A stretch of DNA of 32,687 nt from an uncultured Bacteroidales bacterium (lineage in GTDB: Bacteria; Bacteroidota; Bacteroidia; Bacteroidales; UBA932), in the NCBI GenBank assembly GCA_900544815.1, contig UQWT01000018.1, positions 1 to 32,687 of the forward strand. The letters run 5' to 3'. The translations under genes were made by a program, and so were the position numbers. The stretch's first letter is position 1. Every line of letters starts with the position of its first letter. The notes under the pieces are model-generated. The model searched no databases, was not told the DNA's origin, and worked only from the letters and a program-made list of their open reading frames with translations. Shown here one piece after another: positions 8,994-17,156 of this stretch.

Positions 8994-10463
8994 TTATCTA
9001 CTGTAATTAGGCGCCTCGCGGGTGATGGTAACATCGTGAGGATGGTTCTCAATAACACCGGCAGAGGTTATCTTAACAAACTTGGCGCTTCTTAGCGCCT
9101 CTATATCCGGAGCACCGCAATATCCCATACCGGCTCGCAGTCCACCCTCTAACTGATATACCACCTCTGCAAGATTTCCCTTGTATGGAACTTGAGCGAC
9201 AATACCCTCAGGTACAAGTTTCTTTATATCCTCCTCCATATCCTGGAAATATCTGTCCTTTGAGCCCTGCTGCATCGCCTCCAACGAGCCCATTCCTCTG
9301 TATGATTTAAACTTTCTTCCGTTAAGGATTATAGTCTCTCCCGGAGATTCCTCAACCCCTGCAAACAAAGATCCGGCCATAATCGTTGATGCCCCGGCAG
9401 CAAGAGCCTTTACAATATCACCGGAATATCTTATTCCTCCATCTGCTATAACCGGAATACCGGTCCCCTTAAGTGCATCGGATGCCAACATAATCGCTGT
9501 AAGCTGAGGAATACCAACACCGGCAACCACACGTGTTGTACAGATAGAGCCCGGGCCTATACCAACCTTTACTCCATCCACACCACACTCAGCCAAGGCA
9601 AGAGCCGCCTCCCCTGTAGCTACGTTTCCGGCAACAACCTGTAGATGAGGAAATGCCTCCTTTACTGCCTTTATTGTCTTGAGAACAAAAACAGAGTGCC
9701 CGTGCGCAGTGTCTACAACAACCGCATCTACATCTACAGATGAGAGCATCTCTATCTTCTTTATGGTATCTGCGCCAACACCAACAGCAGCTGCCGCCAG
9801 CAGACGGCCTTTGCTGTCTTTGCTTGCTTTTGGATTATCTTTAATCTTGGTTATATCCTTATACGTGATAAGCCCCACAAGAACCCCGTTATTGTCTACA
9901 ACAGGCAGCTTCTCTATTCTATATTTCTGTAAAAGGTGCGTAGCCTCCGCCAAATCTGTCCCCTTTGTTGTGGTAACAAGATTCTCCTTTGTCATTACCC
10001 TGCTTATAGGGGTCTTTACATCATCTACAAAACGAAGATCCCTGTTGGTAACAATTCCAATGAGATGTTTGTTATCATCTACAACAGGTATACCGCCAAT
10101 CTTGTTGCTTTTCATCAATGCCAAAGCATCTGAAACAAGCGCATCGCTCTTAATCACAACAGGATCGTATATCATTCCGTTCTCCGCACGCTTTACCCTT
10201 CTCACATGCTCCATCTGCTTTTCTATAGGCATATTCTTGTGTATAACGCCTATACCGCCTGCTCGAGCTATTGCAATAGCCAACTCTGCCTCTGTAACGG
10301 TATCCATTGCAGCAGAGACAATAGGACTTTGCAACTCTATATCTCTTGAAAATTTTGTATTGATTTTTACTTCACGAGGCAGCACCTCAGACCTCGCAGG
10401 TATTAGAAGTACGTCATCAAATGTGAGACCTTCCGGAATAATTCTATCAGCTAAAAATTGCAT
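8994..10463 (-). CDS. guaB: inosine-5'-monophosphate dehydrogenase
   Basis: IMP dehydrogenase oxidises IMP to XMP with NAD, the committed step of GMP synthesis, in the cytoplasm. From the chosen start (MQFLADRII) it has 489 residues, the usual length. The catalytic loop GPGSICTTR places the active cysteine at 308. A tandem CBS pair lies at about 96-205, the regulatory Bateman domain. The GGIRYSGDI phosphate-binding and YRGMGS segments are present. The frame extends upstream to 10526, but the extra 21 residues are unlike the family and a -7 box TATCTTTG lies inside them at 10482-10489, so the internal ATG is preferred. Flanked downstream by the triple repeat. Confidence 0.96.
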   Translation of the reverse strand: MQFLADRIIPEGLTFDDVLLIPARSEVLPREVKINTKFSRDIELQSPIVSAAMDTVTEAELAIAIARAGGIGVIHKNMPIEKQMEHVRRVKRAENGMIYDPVVIKSDALVSDALALMKSNKIGGIPVVDDNKHLIGIVTNRDLRFVDDVKTPISRVMTKENLVTTTKGTDLAEATHLLQKYRIEKLPVVDNNGVLVGLITYKDITKIKDNPKASKDSKGRLLAAAAVGVGADTIKKIEMLSSVDVDAVVVDTAHGHSVFVLKTIKAVKEAFPHLQVVAGNVATGEAALALAECGVDGVKVGIGPGSICTTRVVAGVGIPQLTAIMLASDALKGTGIPVIADGGIRYSGDIVKALAAGASTIMAGSLFAGVEESPGETIILNGRKFKSYRGMGSLEAMQQGSKDRYFQDMEEDIKKLVPEGIVAQVPYKGNLAEVVYQLEGGLRAGMGYCGAPDIEALRSAKFVKITSAGVIENHPHDVTITREAPNYSR

Positions 10464-10481
10464 ATCGTGGTTTTTAGCCAA

Positions 10482-10489
10482 CAAAGATA
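10482..10489 (-). promoter_or_regulatory. -7 box upstream of guaB
   Basis: TATCTTTG on the minus strand matches the Bacteroidota -7 consensus TAnnTTTG. It lies 18 bases before the ATG at 10463 and decides against the longer reading of guaB. No clear -33 TTTG was found at the standard distance. Confidence 0.5.
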
Positions 10490-10596
10490 AGAAATAATAG
10501 CAAAACCATAAAAAACTATCCGCCATATATTGGCAATATTTTCATTATGGCTGTTTTTCCTACCTACAAATCACAGACTCGGGCAATGAAACTCTC

Positions 10597-11523
10597 TTAA
10601 AAATTTTTATACAGTCTTCCCTGAAAAGTATCAAGTTCCTCCAACCTCTTCTCAAGCATCTGCAGTATTTGCGGGTTCCTTACCAATCCCCACGGAGTAC
10701 TCTCTACATACCTTGGAGGGACCTCCCCCGCGAACCGTTCTATATAAAACTGAGGGTTAAGCTGTTCCAGTATCTTAATAAAGAAATCTATGTACTCCGT
10801 AAGCGTCCACTGTACAAAATCACCGGGTACTCGCTTGAACTCACGCTCCATGGCCGTACCCTTAACAAGCTGGAGCTGATGGAACTTAATACTGTGCAAT
10901 GGCAGTCTGTTTATAAATTGAGGTATAGCCAACATCTCCTCAACTGTCTCTCCGGGTAGCCCCAATATGAAATGGGCACCCTGCATAATGCCCCTCGCGG
11001 CTGTTTCATTAACTGCATCTACCGCGCACTGCACATTGTGGCAACGGTTAATGCGCTCCAACGTCTTGTCATAGCAAGACTCTATACCATATTCAATTAT
11101 AACAATCTTATCTTTAGACAACTGCTCTATATAATCCAATTTTGCGGCATCAACACAATCCGGGCGTGTACCTATCACAAGCCCCTTTACCTTTGGGTGC
11201 GACAGTGCCTCCTCATACACCCTCTTTAGTTTGTCCAACGGGGCATACGTATTTGAATATGGCTGAAAATAAGCTAAATATCCCTCGGCGCTCCTGTACC
11301 TGTTAAGATGGAACTCTATCCCCTCCTCTATCTGCCTGAAAATGGATTTGTCGGGAGTAGAATAATTGGGATGAAAAGCATCGTTGTTGCAGTATGTACA
11401 ACCTCCGCGCCCCTTGGAACCGTCTCTGTTGGGACAGGTGAAGCCGGCATCCAGAACAATCTTCTGGAGTCTGCTTCCATATTTCTCCTTGAAAAAACCG
11501 GCAAATGTCCTATATCTTGCCAA
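10597..11523 (-). CDS. radical SAM protein, TIGR01212/YhcC family
   Basis: A 308-residue cytoplasmic radical SAM protein. The cluster-binding cysteines are C30, C42 and C45 in CPNRDGSKGRGGCTYC, the widely spaced arrangement typical of the YhcC/TIGR01212 family rather than CxxxCxxC. YFQPYSNTYAP, GTRPDC and GLPGET further mark the family. The biochemical role of this family is not settled to my knowledge. The start overlaps the end of the YhcH-like gene by 14 bases, so the two are probably one transcript. Downstream is a 70-base gap to the guaB upstream region with no special structure seen. Confidence 0.92.
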   Translation of the reverse strand: MARYRTFAGFFKEKYGSRLQKIVLDAGFTCPNRDGSKGRGGCTYCNNDAFHPNYSTPDKSIFRQIEEGIEFHLNRYRSAEGYLAYFQPYSNTYAPLDKLKRVYEEALSHPKVKGLVIGTRPDCVDAAKLDYIEQLSKDKIVIIEYGIESCYDKTLERINRCHNVQCAVDAVNETAARGIMQGAHFILGLPGETVEEMLAIPQFINRLPLHSIKFHQLQLVKGTAMEREFKRVPGDFVQWTLTEYIDFFIKILEQLNPQFYIERFAGEVPPRYVESTPWGLVRNPQILQMLEKRLEELDTFQGRLYKNF

Positions 11524-11983
11524 AATTACCTCCTCTGTTTATCCAAACCTTAAAGATGGCCTTTTTGTAATGGCCGTTGCCCAAAAGCGGAGCATGAGCA
11601 TCGGCAGGAAAAACAATGGACAGATTGTCGGGACCCAAAATGACATAATTCTCTGGCTCATCATCTGTAAAGGCTATGTCATTAGCCTCGTCATATTTAG
11701 AATTTTCTGTTTTGCAACAGGCCCTGTCTCTTATGCCTATTGTCTCGGTACCCTCTAAGAGAACATGTATATCTATGTAGGAATCATGCACTTCCAACTT
11801 AGCATCATCATAACCTTTAAGCTCGCCGCTACAGATTGTACACCAGATTTTGCCCTCTTCTATTACATGCTTGCCCTCCTCCAAAGTATGCAGATTATTC
11901 TTTCGTATAAACTGATAGACCTTGTCGAATCCCTCCTGCAAAGTCTGGTACTTTTCAAAACTTTTTAGTGAATCTAATATCAT
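11510..11983 (-). CDS. YhcH/YjgK/YiaL family protein (DUF386)
   Basis: A 157-residue protein of the YhcH/YiaL/EbgC beta-subunit family. The motif KLEVHDSYIDIHVLLEGTE and the FPADAHAP segment supply the usual histidine/glutamate metal site (E and H near 75, H in DAHAP). Family members are linked to sugar or sialic-acid catabolism and adopt a cupin-like fold. No sugar genes lie nearby, so a specific substrate cannot be given. It precedes the radical SAM gene with a 14-base overlap. A -7 box TATCTTTG at 12031-12024 on its strand probably drives both. Confidence 0.92.
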   Translation of the reverse strand: MILDSLKSFEKYQTLQEGFDKVYQFIRKNNLHTLEEGKHVIEEGKIWCTICSGELKGYDDAKLEVHDSYIDIHVLLEGTETIGIRDRACCKTENSKYDEANDIAFTDDEPENYVILGPDNLSIVFPADAHAPLLGNGHYKKAIFKVWINRGGNFGKI

Positions 11984-12023
11984 TTTTTACCTCTGTTAAT
12001 TAAAATAAATCCCAAAAGGGTTA

Positions 12024-12050
12024 CAAAGATAATTTATTTCCGTATTTTTG
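12024..12050. promoter_or_regulatory. divergent -7 boxes between yhcH-like and NlpC/P60 genes
   Basis: TATCTTTG on the minus strand (12031-12024) faces the YhcH-like gene and TATTTTTG on the plus strand (12043-12050) faces the NlpC/P60 gene. Both match TAnnTTTG. Neither has a clear TTTG at the -33 distance, so the call rests on the -7 boxes and on the divergent gene layout in a 103-base gap. Confidence 0.5.
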
Positions 12051-12086
12051 TGGGTATATTAACTAAATATAATTTTACCTATTTCT

Positions 12087-13319
12087 ATGAGAAAAATATT
12101 ATTGGTTTCCGTATCGGCGCTTTTACTTGTCGGTTGTGCAGGAAACGGTGGGAATCAGACAGCAACCAAGTTCAAAGAGGTTTGCGACAAAGTTAAAGCA
12201 GATAATATTCCCGACAAAAGGGTTCAGGTTTTTGATCCTGTCTTGGACGACAAGGGTGAGGCTTTGGTTTTGCGCGGTGTAACTACCAATACTGCAGCCA
12301 AAGAGCAGTTGCTTAAGGGGATGGCTGATGCCGGCATTAAAGCTTTAGACAGTTTGGAGGTTCTTCCTGCTGCGGCAATGGGAGAGAAGATATATGGTGT
12401 TACCACTCTTTCGGTAATAAACTTCCGCACAGGCCCTGGTTATGATGCCGAGGCTGCCACACAGACAATGATGGGTGCGCCGCTCAAACTTCTTATGGAG
12501 ACAGACGGATGGGTGAGAGCCGTAACTCCGGAGGGGTATATTGCTTGGGTGAGAGGCACCGGTATTGCAAAGATGACCAAAGAGGAGTTTGATAGCTATA
12601 CAGCAGCTCCAAAGGTTGTTGTAACAGACAAATATATCTCTGTAATGGAGACTCCGGGAGGCAAGAATCCTGTAAGCGATGCCGTTTGGGGAGATGTTAT
12701 GTTGGACTTGGGAGTTCAGGGCAGTTACAGAGCCGTTTCACTTCCCGACGGACGCAAAGGTTTTGTAAGCAACAGTTCCGTAATGGATTATACTAAATGG
12801 ATTAATTCCCGTAACGCAACAGCGGAGACCATTATTGAAACAGCAAGACAGTTTATGGGTGTTCCATATATGTGGGGTGCAACATCTATTAAGGCTGTGG
12901 ACTGCAGCGGCTTTACAAAATCTGTATACTACCTTAACGGAATTATCCTTGCCCGTGATGCTTCCCAGCAGTGCTATACAGGTGAGGATGTAGATATTAC
13001 AAAATATGTCAACGATTCTCTTTACACAATGGATGCACTGCAGAACCTTAAGAAGGGAGACCTTGTCTTCTTTGGAAGAAAAGCAACTGCAGAGAAGAAA
13101 GAGCGCATAACCCATGTTGGAATCTACATTGAGAACGGACAGTTCATCCACTCTGCAGGCTTTGTACATATTAACAGTCTGCTTCCAAACGAAGAGGACT
13201 ACTACAGCGGTTCTACCCGCCTTGTACGTGCTCAGAGAATCCTTGGAAACGAGGATAAGGGGATGGGTATAGAGACTATTAAAAATTCGGTATACGGTAT
13301 GCCTCAACAGGCTAAATAG
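12087..13319 (+). CDS. SH3-NlpC/P60 lipoprotein, murein peptide endopeptidase (YkfC-like)
   Basis: A 410-residue envelope lipoprotein (lipobox LLVGC, C17). Residues about 100-240 hold SH3b-type domains (VINFRTGPG; KGFVSNSSVM). The C-terminal NlpC/P60 domain carries the cysteine of VDCSGFT (C273), H343 in THVGIY and H355 in FIHSAG as the probable Cys-His-His centre. Related Bacteroidota and Bacillus (YkfC) enzymes cut gamma-D-Glu-diaminopimelate bonds in free muropeptides after an N-terminal L-Ala. The next gene, 11 bases downstream, encodes a dipeptide epimerase that would act on the released L-Ala-D-Glu, which supports this reading. It is the first gene of a two-gene operon. Confidence 0.92.
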   Translation: MRKILLVSVSALLLVGCAGNGGNQTATKFKEVCDKVKADNIPDKRVQVFDPVLDDKGEALVLRGVTTNTAAKEQLLKGMADAGIKALDSLEVLPAAAMGEKIYGVTTLSVINFRTGPGYDAEAATQTMMGAPLKLLMETDGWVRAVTPEGYIAWVRGTGIAKMTKEEFDSYTAAPKVVVTDKYISVMETPGGKNPVSDAVWGDVMLDLGVQGSYRAVSLPDGRKGFVSNSSVMDYTKWINSRNATAETIIETARQFMGVPYMWGATSIKAVDCSGFTKSVYYLNGIILARDASQQCYTGEDVDITKYVNDSLYTMDALQNLKKGDLVFFGRKATAEKKERITHVGIYIENGQFIHSAGFVHINSLLPNEEDYYSGSTRLVRAQRILGNEDKGMGIETIKNSVYGMPQQAK

Positions 13320-13330
13320 AGATAACAGTT

Positions 13331-14491
13331 ATGAATAACAGACGTAATTTCCTTAAACAGGCCGGTCTGCTTACAGCAGCTGCCGCTATTTTAAGCCCTT
13401 CGCAGATCTTTGCGCAGAAGAATCCTTCAAATGCAAAGAGGGTGAATGGCAGCAAAAAGATGGAACTCTCTTTTGTTCCTTACGATGCTCAGATGAGACA
13501 TGTGTTTACCATTGCCAATTCGTCAAGGACAACCACACCTATTGTCCTTACCAAAATAACCTACGATGGATATACAGGTTACGGCGAAGCTGCTATGCCC
13601 CCATACCTCGGCGAGACACAGGCTTCTGTAATTGAGTTTCTTAAGAAGGTAAATCTTTCACAGTTCAGTTCACCTTTTCTTATTGAGGATATAATGACCT
13701 ACGTAGACGCCATTGCAATAAACAACACTGCTGCCAAAGCGGCCGTTGATATTGCTCTGCACGATTTGGTTGGAAAGATGATTGGCCAGCCTTGGTGGAA
13801 GATCTGGGGCTTTGACCCTACGACCTGCCCTAATACCTCATTCACAGTTGGTTTGGATACAGAGGAGGTTGTTAAGGAGAAGACAAAAGAGGCGTCTCCA
13901 TACAAGGTTATAAAGGTTAAGCTTGGAAGGGATGAGGCTACGGACAAGATGATGATTAACACAATACGTTCTGTAACAGATACAGTTATCTGTGTTGATG
14001 CAAATCAGGGCTGGAAAGATAAACATTATGCTTTGGATATGATCAACTGGCTCAACGAGCGTAACGTAAATATGATTGAGCAGCCAATGCCTAAGCTTAT
14101 GTTAGACCAGACTGCATGGCTTACTGAGCGCAGCCCACTTCCTATCATTGCAGATGAGGCTTGCCAGAGGCTCACAGATATTAAGAAACTTCATGGTGCA
14201 TATACCGGTATTAACATAAAGCTTATGAAGTGTACCGGTCTGCGTGAGGCACGCGAGATGGTTTCATTGGCACAGGCTCTCGATATGAAACTTATGGTTG
14301 GCTGCATGACAGAGACCTCTTGCGCTATCTCTGCAGGTGCTCAGATTGCTCCTAAGACTCAGTGGGCAGACTTAGACGGCAACCTGCTTATTGCCAACGA
14401 CTGCTTTAGCGGAATGAAGATTGTAGACGGCAAGATTACCTTAAGCGATAAGCCGGGCCTTGGCGTTGAACCTACCGCAAAAGTTTTTTAA
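13331..14491 (+). CDS. L-Ala-D/L-Glu-type dipeptide epimerase, Tat-exported
   Basis: A 386-residue enolase-superfamily protein with a muconate-cycloisomerase fold. The catalytic KxK pair is K195/K197 (VIKVKLG). Metal ligands are D223 (CVDANQGW), E250 (MIEQPM) and D275 (IIADEA), and the opposite lysine is K297 (INIKLMK). Family members interconvert L-Ala-D-Glu and L-Ala-L-Glu during murein-peptide use. The N-terminus MNNRRNFLKQAG followed by a hydrophobic Ala-rich stretch and IFAQ is a twin-arginine signal, so the protein is probably exported folded to the periplasm, unlike the cytosolic YcjG/YkfB forms. It follows the NlpC/P60 lipoprotein by 11 bases. The substrate is inferred from family and context. 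Confidence 0.92.
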   Translation: MNNRRNFLKQAGLLTAAAAILSPSQIFAQKNPSNAKRVNGSKKMELSFVPYDAQMRHVFTIANSSRTTTPIVLTKITYDGYTGYGEAAMPPYLGETQASVIEFLKKVNLSQFSSPFLIEDIMTYVDAIAINNTAAKAAVDIALHDLVGKMIGQPWWKIWGFDPTTCPNTSFTVGLDTEEVVKEKTKEASPYKVIKVKLGRDEATDKMMINTIRSVTDTVICVDANQGWKDKHYALDMINWLNERNVNMIEQPMPKLMLDQTAWLTERSPLPIIADEACQRLTDIKKLHGAYTGINIKLMKCTGLREAREMVSLAQALDMKLMVGCMTETSCAISAGAQIAPKTQWADLDGNLLIANDCFSGMKIVDGKITLSDKPGLGVEPTAKVF

Positions 14492-14550
14492 GCTTTGGCG
14501 TTGGCTTTAGCGTTGGCGATTTTTGAAAGTATAGAAAGTAGAGAGGGGAA
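14492..14550 (-). repeat. inverted partial copy of the dispersed intergenic repeat
   Basis: Directly after the epimerase stop codon the plus strand reads AGCTTTGGCGTTGGCTTTAG, then a second GCGTTGGC, TTTTTGAAAG and TATAGAAAGTAGAGAGG. Its reverse complement matches the 3' arm of the short repeat unit seen at about 670-700 and 8820-8856 (CTCTTTAC, CAAAAA, GCCAACGCTAACGCC). It may also act as a transcription end for the epimerase operon. Confidence 0.6.
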
Positions 14551-14617
14551 AGAGAGCTTTAGAATTGCACTTTTTATATAGTAATAAAAATGTTGAATTT
14601 ACTTAATTAAAAGAGAT

Positions 14618-14893
14618 ATGAATAATTTAAGAACTGTTAAAAAGGATATAGTTTATCTTGTTAACGAGGTTATTTCAGACTGTTGGGTTTATCTTTACCT
14701 TAACAATAATAAGGACAAAGAGACCGTTGCCGGAATCATCTCAGATGCAATAGCATTAGGTGACAAACTTATTGCAGATGTAAACAACTATCCAAAAGGC
14801 AAAGGTGAGCCAAAGAAATTCTTTAAGGTTGTAAACCAGGAACTTTTGTCGGGAGTAGAAAAACTCTTCCAGAGAATTAACGAACTTAACTAA
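14618..14893 (+). CDS. small conserved Bacteroidales protein of unknown function
   Basis: A 91-residue, probably helical and soluble protein without signal peptide or membrane segment. It starts MNNLRTVKKDIVYLVNEVISDCW and has a charged middle and a C-terminal LLSGVEKLFQRINEL helix. I recognise it as similar to short conserved Bacteroidales proteins of the same length and opening motif, but know no function. It is separate from the epimerase operon by 126 bases that include an inverted repeat copy. A hairpin with a 10-base-pair stem lies 43 bases after its stop. Codon use looks native, so it is probably a real gene. Confidence 0.75.
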   Translation: MNNLRTVKKDIVYLVNEVISDCWVYLYLNNNKDKETVAGIISDAIALGDKLIADVNNYPKGKGEPKKFFKVVNQELLSGVEKLFQRINELN

Positions 14894-15125
14894 GTAGACG
14901 TTAAAAAATAACAAGACATTACTAAAAAATTTACGACAGGCTTCAGATTGCTCTACTGCAGTTTGAAGCCTGTAATTATTTGATAGACTGTATAAATGAC
15001 AAGTATTATCCTTTTTAAATTTTTTCCGTCAATTATTAAAATAAACAGCTAACGGAATAGCAAAATTGCGAACTTGTTTGCTAATTATGCCGAGGTGCAG
15101 CGTTTATTGTAGATTTTTAACAAAA
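14894..15125. other. gene-free stretch before the RHS locus
   Basis: This part of the 427-base gap between 14893 and 15321 holds one strong hairpin (14936-14973) and otherwise AT-rich sequence. No coding frame or repeat-family copy was seen in it. The rest of the gap, 15126-15320, holds the RHS promoter and leader. Confidence 0.6.
14936..14973. terminator. 10-bp stem hairpin after the 91-residue gene
   Basis: ACAGGCTTCA (14936-14945) and TGAAGCCTGT (14964-14973) pair perfectly around an 18-base loop. On the plus strand only AATTATTTG follows. On the minus strand TAAATTTTTTAG follows, which is closer to an intrinsic terminator. It probably ends transcription of the small gene or insulates the RHS locus. 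Confidence 0.5.
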
Positions 15126-15157
15126 TTTGCATAATCGTTAAATAATTCATACATTTA
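15126..15157 (+). promoter_or_regulatory. probable promoter of the RHS gene
   Basis: TTTG at 15126-15129, a 20-base spacer and TACATTTA at 15150-15157 match the Bacteroidota promoter pattern with one mismatch in the last base of the -7 box. Transcription from here would give a leader of about 155 bases that contains three hairpins. Confidence 0.5.
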
Positions 15158-15172
15158 CAAGCGATACAGTTT

Positions 15173-15263
15173 GAAATGATTACTCATTTCAGCACCCTGC
15201 TTCACAGGTATATAAGATATACAGTTTCAAAGAGCAGACTGCAAATGGTACAAGGAGTGTACC
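15173..15263 (+). promoter_or_regulatory. structured 5' leader of the RHS gene, three hairpins
   Basis: Three perfect stems follow one another: GAAATGA/TCATTTC with a TTAC loop (15173-15190), GTATAT/ATATAC with a 3-base loop (15208-15222), and GGTACA/TGTACC with an AGGAG loop (15247-15263). An alternative pairing, TTTGAAA (15170-15176) with TTTCAAA (15225-15231), would compete with the first stem. The layout suggests a control element; no riboswitch class was recognised. Confidence 0.45.
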
Positions 15264-15320
15264 GTGAGCCGAAGCGGTGGATAACATTTCTTTTCATTTA
15301 CTTCAAATAAACACACGATT

Positions 15321-17156
15321 ATGAAAACTGCTTATAAATCGTTGTACAGCATAATACTCCTTATTATGCTCATGCTCCTTGTGCCTCTTTTTTCCTTTGC
15401 CGCCGATACCATAAGGGTGAACATCCCGCGCGTTACAGTGACAATGGCACGAAGCTATAACTTTACCAGAGCAGCAAACGATATATATGTACCCGTGGAG
15501 TTCAACTCTGCCATGAGTGCAGACAAGGTGGCAGATTACATTGAGGAGAGCAACGCATTCCTCTTTGACCATTACGGAGACGATGTGGTGGAGAAGAACT
15601 CTACAGGAGGTATAAGCAGGACAAGCACAAAATATGACTTCAGGGGAAACATCCTTGCGGTGAACGAGAACCATTCTGCAGGCAGTCTTACAATAACAAA
15701 AGGAACGGTATACAGCTATGACCAAAGGGGAAGGATGCTCAGCGAGAGGGGGATAGATTATGATCTTAACGGAAATATTGTTACCTTGCAGAGGTTTGGT
15801 TCTAATGCAAGCGCAGTAGAGGATAATCTGAGTTACAGCTACAACGGTAACAGGCTTGTTGGGCTTACAGGCAGCAGTCAAGGTGCTGAGCTGAATGCTT
15901 CCTACAGCTATGATGCAGGTGGCAACATGCTATATGACGGCAGAAGAGGATTGGGTATAAGCTACAACATTCTCAATCTGCCGGCCAAGGTGGTGGAGAA
16001 GACGGGTGCAACGGCGGCAGACGGTGCGGTAAAGGCGGAGTATCTCTACAGCGCGGACGGTATCAAGCAGAGGGTTGTAGACGGAGCGGGCAGTAACGGT
16101 TATCTCTATCTTGGGACATTGGTACTCTCAAAGAGCGGAGAGGGCTATACACTCTCAAGTACAGGGTTTGGCGGAGGAAGGATAATAGGCACAGCCAATA
16201 GCAGTTGTTTGGCATATTACTATGGTACGGATCACTTGGGTAGTGTGAGGGTGATAACGGACGGCAGCGGCAGTGTAGTGGAGAGGAACGACTACTACCC
16301 TATGGGTATGAGGACAGCCACAGGCAATAGTTATCCGCAACTTACAACCAACCTTTACAAGTACAACGGCAAGGAGGTACAGACAATTGGGAATCTTGGC
16401 TTCACAGACTACGGTGCAAGGATGTATGATGATTTCACCGGTAGATGGTTTGTTCCGGATCCGTTGGCAGAAGAGACTGTATGGTCATCTCCATTTTCTT
16501 TCAACCAAAATAATCCTATAAATAGAATTGATTTTACTGGAAGAAAAGATAATCCTGTATATGATACTTATGGCAATTTCTTAGGTACAAATGATTTGGG
16601 ATTACAAGGAGATGCAATTATAATGGATAGATCAGATTTTAAACAAGGAATGGCATTAGAGGCATCTATGTCTAAACATAAAGGTTATAACAGTTTTGTA
16701 TCTGAAGATGCAAAGAATAAGTATTTGGAGCACTATAATAATTTACCTAATAGACCCGACTACGATGGCTATCTGACGTTGAATGAAGCTAATGAATGGT
16801 ATAGAGAGGGAAACGGACAACCATTATTTACATCATTGGAAAAGATTGATATGTCGGGCGTTTACTCAAAAGGTGATAAAGCTATTGATAAAGAATGGAA
16901 AGTTAATTTGTTGTATCGTAGCGCATCAGCAAATGATGGACTGGTATATGGAAAAATAACAATAAAACAGTACCCTAATGATTATGTTAGAGCCTATGCT
17001 GATACATACGATTTTGAAATGCATCCTTGGGAATGGTCTACCTTGAAGCGAAATATTTTTACCATAATAGGGAGGATATATGCCGGGAAAGGCACTAAAT
17101 ATGAAATAAATATATATGGAAGCAAAAAACTGCAAAAGGAACCTCAAAAACACTAA
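15321..17156 (+). CDS. short RHS-repeat protein with variable C-terminal domain (putative polymorphic toxin)
   Basis: A 611-residue exported protein with a signal peptide at 1-28 (ending FSFAAD). YD-type repeats run from about 100 to 300 (YDFRGNILAV, YSYDQRGRML, YSYDAGGNML). The RHS-associated core follows at about 298-405 (YYYGTDHLGSVRVITD, YGARMYDDFTGRWFVPDPLAE, NPINRIDFTG in place of the usual DPDG). Full Bacteroidota RHS proteins usually exceed 1000 residues, so the N-terminal part is short. Residues about 410-611 form a variable domain with visibly more AT-rich DNA. Its segments LTLNEANEWYREGNGQPLF and RAYADTYDFEMH recur, as I recall, in other Bacteroidota RHS tails of unknown activity. 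The following gene starts inside its last 41 bases, as expected for an immunity gene. Toxicity is inferred. Confidence 0.85.
   Translation: MKTAYKSLYSIILLIMLMLLVPLFSFAADTIRVNIPRVTVTMARSYNFTRAANDIYVPVEFNSAMSADKVADYIEESNAFLFDHYGDDVVEKNSTGGISRTSTKYDFRGNILAVNENHSAGSLTITKGTVYSYDQRGRMLSERGIDYDLNGNIVTLQRFGSNASAVEDNLSYSYNGNRLVGLTGSSQGAELNASYSYDAGGNMLYDGRRGLGISYNILNLPAKVVEKTGATAADGAVKAEYLYSADGIKQRVVDGAGSNGYLYLGTLVLSKSGEGYTLSSTGFGGGRIIGTANSSCLAYYYGTDHLGSVRVITDGSGSVVERNDYYPMGMRTATGNSYPQLTTNLYKYNGKEVQTIGNLGFTDYGARMYDDFTGRWFVPDPLAEETVWSSPFSFNQNNPINRIDFTGRKDNPVYDTYGNFLGTNDLGLQGDAIIMDRSDFKQGMALEASMSKHKGYNSFVSEDAKNKYLEHYNNLPNRPDYDGYLTLNEANEWYREGNGQPLFTSLEKIDMSGVYSKGDKAIDKEWKVNLLYRSASANDGLVYGKITIKQYPNDYVRAYADTYDFEMHPWEWSTLKRNIFTIIGRIYAGKGTKYEINIYGSKKLQKEPQKH
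16267..16473 (+). repeat. RHS-core segment duplicated at 18173-18378
   Basis: About 205 bases starting at GGCAGTGTAGTGGAGAGGAA and ending at the TTGGCAGA of the DPLAE codons are nearly identical to 18173-18378. Among the few differences are CCTATGGGT versus CCTTTGGGT and ACAACC versus GCAACC. Similarity ends exactly at the start of the variable C-terminus in both copies. Confidence 0.85.

Noticed and set aside
9679..10497. 272-codon frame on the plus strand
   Set aside because: It is antisense to guaB, which is beyond doubt; the Ser/Thr/Ile-rich translation is a codon-mirror effect.
10464..10526. Upstream extension of guaB
   Set aside because: The extra residues are unlike IMP dehydrogenases and contain the -7 box TATCTTTG.
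14936..14973. tRNA or other folded RNA gene
   Set aside because: There is only one stem with a large loop and none of the tRNA arms; a terminator-like hairpin explains it.
15303..15881. 192-codon frame on the minus strand
   Set aside because: It is antisense to the RHS gene, Cys- and His-rich in a way typical of reversed YD-repeat codons, and matches no family.
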